A stretch of 15,035 nucleotides of DNA from Actinomycetes bacterium (lineage in GTDB: Bacteria; Actinomycetota; Actinomycetes; S36-B12; UBA5976). The notes below the pieces were generated by a model that made no database searches, had not been told where the DNA came from, and saw nothing but the letters and a program-made list of their open reading frames with translations. Of the stretch, positions 14,143 through 15,035 are shown piece by piece; the stretch's first letter is position 1, and every line of letters begins with the position of its first letter. Position numbers and translations under genes: made by a program. The stretch spans positions 1 through 15,035 of the forward strand of contig JAJXSV010000026.1 in NCBI GenBank assembly GCA_021784375.1. Direction: 5' to 3'.

Positions 14143-14792
14143 CACCACTCCGCTGAGATGGCATCGAACTGACGCACGGCCTCCGCCGTGTGGGAGTCCT
14201 CGAACAGCCGCTGCGCCACCGACGCCGGAATGGCGAAGGCGTCGATGCCGTGCTCGGCCAGCCAGGAGATGTCCGACGTGCTGCGCAGGCTGGCCGCGAC
14301 GACCCGGGTCGGTGAGCTGGTGGCGCGCAACAGGCGGTGCATGGAGCCAAGCATGGCCCTGCCGTCCATGCCCGCATCGCCCAGCTGCCCGAGGTAGGGA
14401 GCGACGTACTCGAGCCCCAACGCGCCGGCCGTGAGCGCCTGATGCGTCGCGTAGACGGCCGTCAGGAGCACCGGTGCGCCCGCGGCATGGAGCCGGCCCG
14501 CGACTGCGATGCCATGCGCGGAGGCCGGCACCTTGATGACCACGCGGTCACCGATCGCGAGCAGCCGCTGCGCCTGCGCATACATCGCGTCGAGGTCGTC
14601 ACCCCAGGTCTGCAGGAACACCTCTCGCGCACCGGCGTCGACCATCCACGCGTACACGTCCGGCAGGTCCACCGCGGTGAGTCCCGCGCGTTGCAGCAGC
14701 TTCGGGTTGGTGGTGCAACCCGAGAAGGCGCCGCTTCGCAGCAGGGGTTCCACTTCCGCCCGTTCAGCGGAATCGACGTAGAGCGAGATCAC
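14142..14792 (-). CDS. fsa: Fructose-6-phosphate aldolase-like (FSA/transaldolase family) protein
   Basis: Class I aldolase of 216 residues, the length of FSA rather than classical transaldolase. Seen: D7 in YVDSA, TTNP (27-30), the Schiff-base lysine K87 in VVIKVPAS, T111 in TAVY, YVAPY (129-133), and AAS (166-168). Q61 and Y133 match the Gln59 and Tyr131 positions that mark fructose-6-phosphate aldolase as opposed to transaldolase in E. coli. It would cleave a ketose (phosphate) to a dihydroxyacetone or hydroxyacetone unit plus an aldehyde. The GTG start has AGGAGG at 5 nt (14803-14798); the open frame back to 14852 is upstream of this and was not used. It is the first gene of block B, divergent from the SorC regulator. 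Confidence 0.87.
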   Translation of the reverse strand: MISLYVDSAERAEVEPLLRSGAFSGCTTNPKLLQRAGLTAVDLPDVYAWMVDAGAREVFLQTWGDDLDAMYAQAQRLLAIGDRVVIKVPASAHGIAVAGRLHAAGAPVLLTAVYATHQALTAGALGLEYVAPYLGQLGDAGMDGRAMLGSMHRLLRATSSPTRVVAASLRSTSDISWLAEHGIDAFAIPASVAQRLFEDSHTAEAVRQFDAISAEW

Positions 14793-14916
14793 TGGGGCCT
14801 CCTCGGCATCTTGCGCCGCCGTCGCCTTGCTGCTCCAATGAGCGCATGGCACTCAATTGAGCGCAATACGCACATTGTCCAAAGTGACGCGCGGCGCGTC
14901 AAGCGATGGGAGCTGC
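14793..14916. promoter_or_regulatory. Divergent control region between block B and the SorC regulator, with repeated octamer
   Basis: A 124-nt spacer. TGAGCGCA occurs at 14839-14846 and 14858-14865, starts 19 bp apart, each preceded by CAAT or CAAT plus T. A perfect palindrome CTCAATTGAG lies at 14852-14861, overlapping the second copy. CAAT and ATTG also flank ACGCAC at 14865-14877 as an inverted repeat ending in the likely promoter zone. These are good candidates for SorC-type operators. I could not place a clear -35/-10 pair. Confidence 0.55.
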
Positions 14917-15035
14917 ATGGACAGGGAAGCCGGTGGCGTGCCCCTCGAGCTCGTGAACATGGTGCTCGCAGCACGCCGCTTCTACCTCGATGGCGTGAGC
15001 AAGAGCGACATCGCCGACGAACCCGGCCTGTCCCG
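14917..15035 (+). CDS. SorC/DeoR-type (sugar-binding) transcriptional regulator, N-terminal fragment
   Basis: The first 39 codons and two bases of a gene that leaves the window. The segment MVLAARRFYLDGVSKSDIA, followed by LS, is the characteristic first helices of the SorC-family helix-turn-helix. In relatives the region after SDIA usually reads like ADELGLSR; here there is a Pro (DEPGLS) in the turn before the recognition helix, which is a little unusual. The ATG has GGGAG 4 nt upstream. It diverges from block B, the usual arrangement for a local regulator that responds to a phosphorylated sugar. The effector domain is not visible. Confidence 0.82.
   Translation, partial: MDREAGGVPLELVNMVLAARRFYLDGVSKSDIADEPGLS

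Noticed and set aside
14793..14852. Upstream start for the FSA-like protein at 14852
   Set aside because: AGGAGG sits 5 nt before the GTG at 14792, and family members begin directly with the first strand found there.
1..15035. CRISPR arrays, tRNA/rRNA genes, insertion sequences, phage or toxin-antitoxin genes
   Set aside because: None seen. There are no regularly spaced repeats, no transposase-like proteins, and essentially all sequence is accounted for by polyol metabolism genes and short spacers.

Overview
The window is GC-rich, densely coded DNA with frequent GTG starts, strong AGGAGG-type ribosome sites and genes overlapping by 1-20 nt. The protein families (SorC and DeoR regulators, class II aldolase, FruK-type PfkB kinase, FSA-type aldolase, sugar ABC transporter) and the base composition suggest a high-GC actinobacterium. 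This is an inference from style, not a marker gene. The transported-solute binding protein has a plain Sec signal peptide instead of a lipoprotein signal, which fits a proteobacterium better, so the phylum is not certain.

The whole window is a sugar-alcohol (polyol) catabolic island. Block A (positions 9834 down to 1, minus strand) reads in order: DeoR-family repressor, PfkB-type sugar-phosphate kinase, polyol-binding protein (SmoE-like), two permeases (SmoF/SmoG-like), zinc polyol dehydrogenase, D-2-hydroxyacid dehydrogenase, FGGY kinase, and a mannitol/arabitol-type long-chain dehydrogenase cut by the left edge. Most junctions overlap by 1-4 nt. The exceptions are a 276-nt gap with a perfect 17-bp stem after the binding-protein gene, a 56-nt gap with a hairpin before it, and a 54-nt gap before the last gene.

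The class II aldolase gene (10033-10878, plus strand) diverges from the repressor. An AT-rich spacer of 198 nt between them carries a palindrome that could be the DeoR operator. The PfkB kinase and this aldolase together make a plausible lower pathway: ketose monophosphate to ketose bisphosphate to two trioses.

Block B (14792 down to 10888, minus strand) reads: fructose-6-phosphate-aldolase-like protein, second zinc polyol dehydrogenase, xylulokinase-like FGGY kinase, and short-chain dehydrogenase. It runs tail-to-tail into the aldolase gene with only 9 nt between the stops. A SorC-family regulator starts divergently at 14917 and leaves the window on the right. The 124-nt spacer between it and block B carries a repeated octamer and a perfect 10-bp palindrome.

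Working model (inference): the ABC transporter imports a polyol, and one of four different dehydrogenases oxidises it to a ketose. One of two FGGY kinases phosphorylates the ketose. It then enters central metabolism as a pentulose phosphate, through PfkB plus the class II aldolase, or through the FSA-type aldolase. The true substrates cannot be read from sequence. The transporter ATPase is not in the window. I see no RNA genes, CRISPR array, insertion sequence or phage genes, and no gene-free stretch longer than 276 nt.
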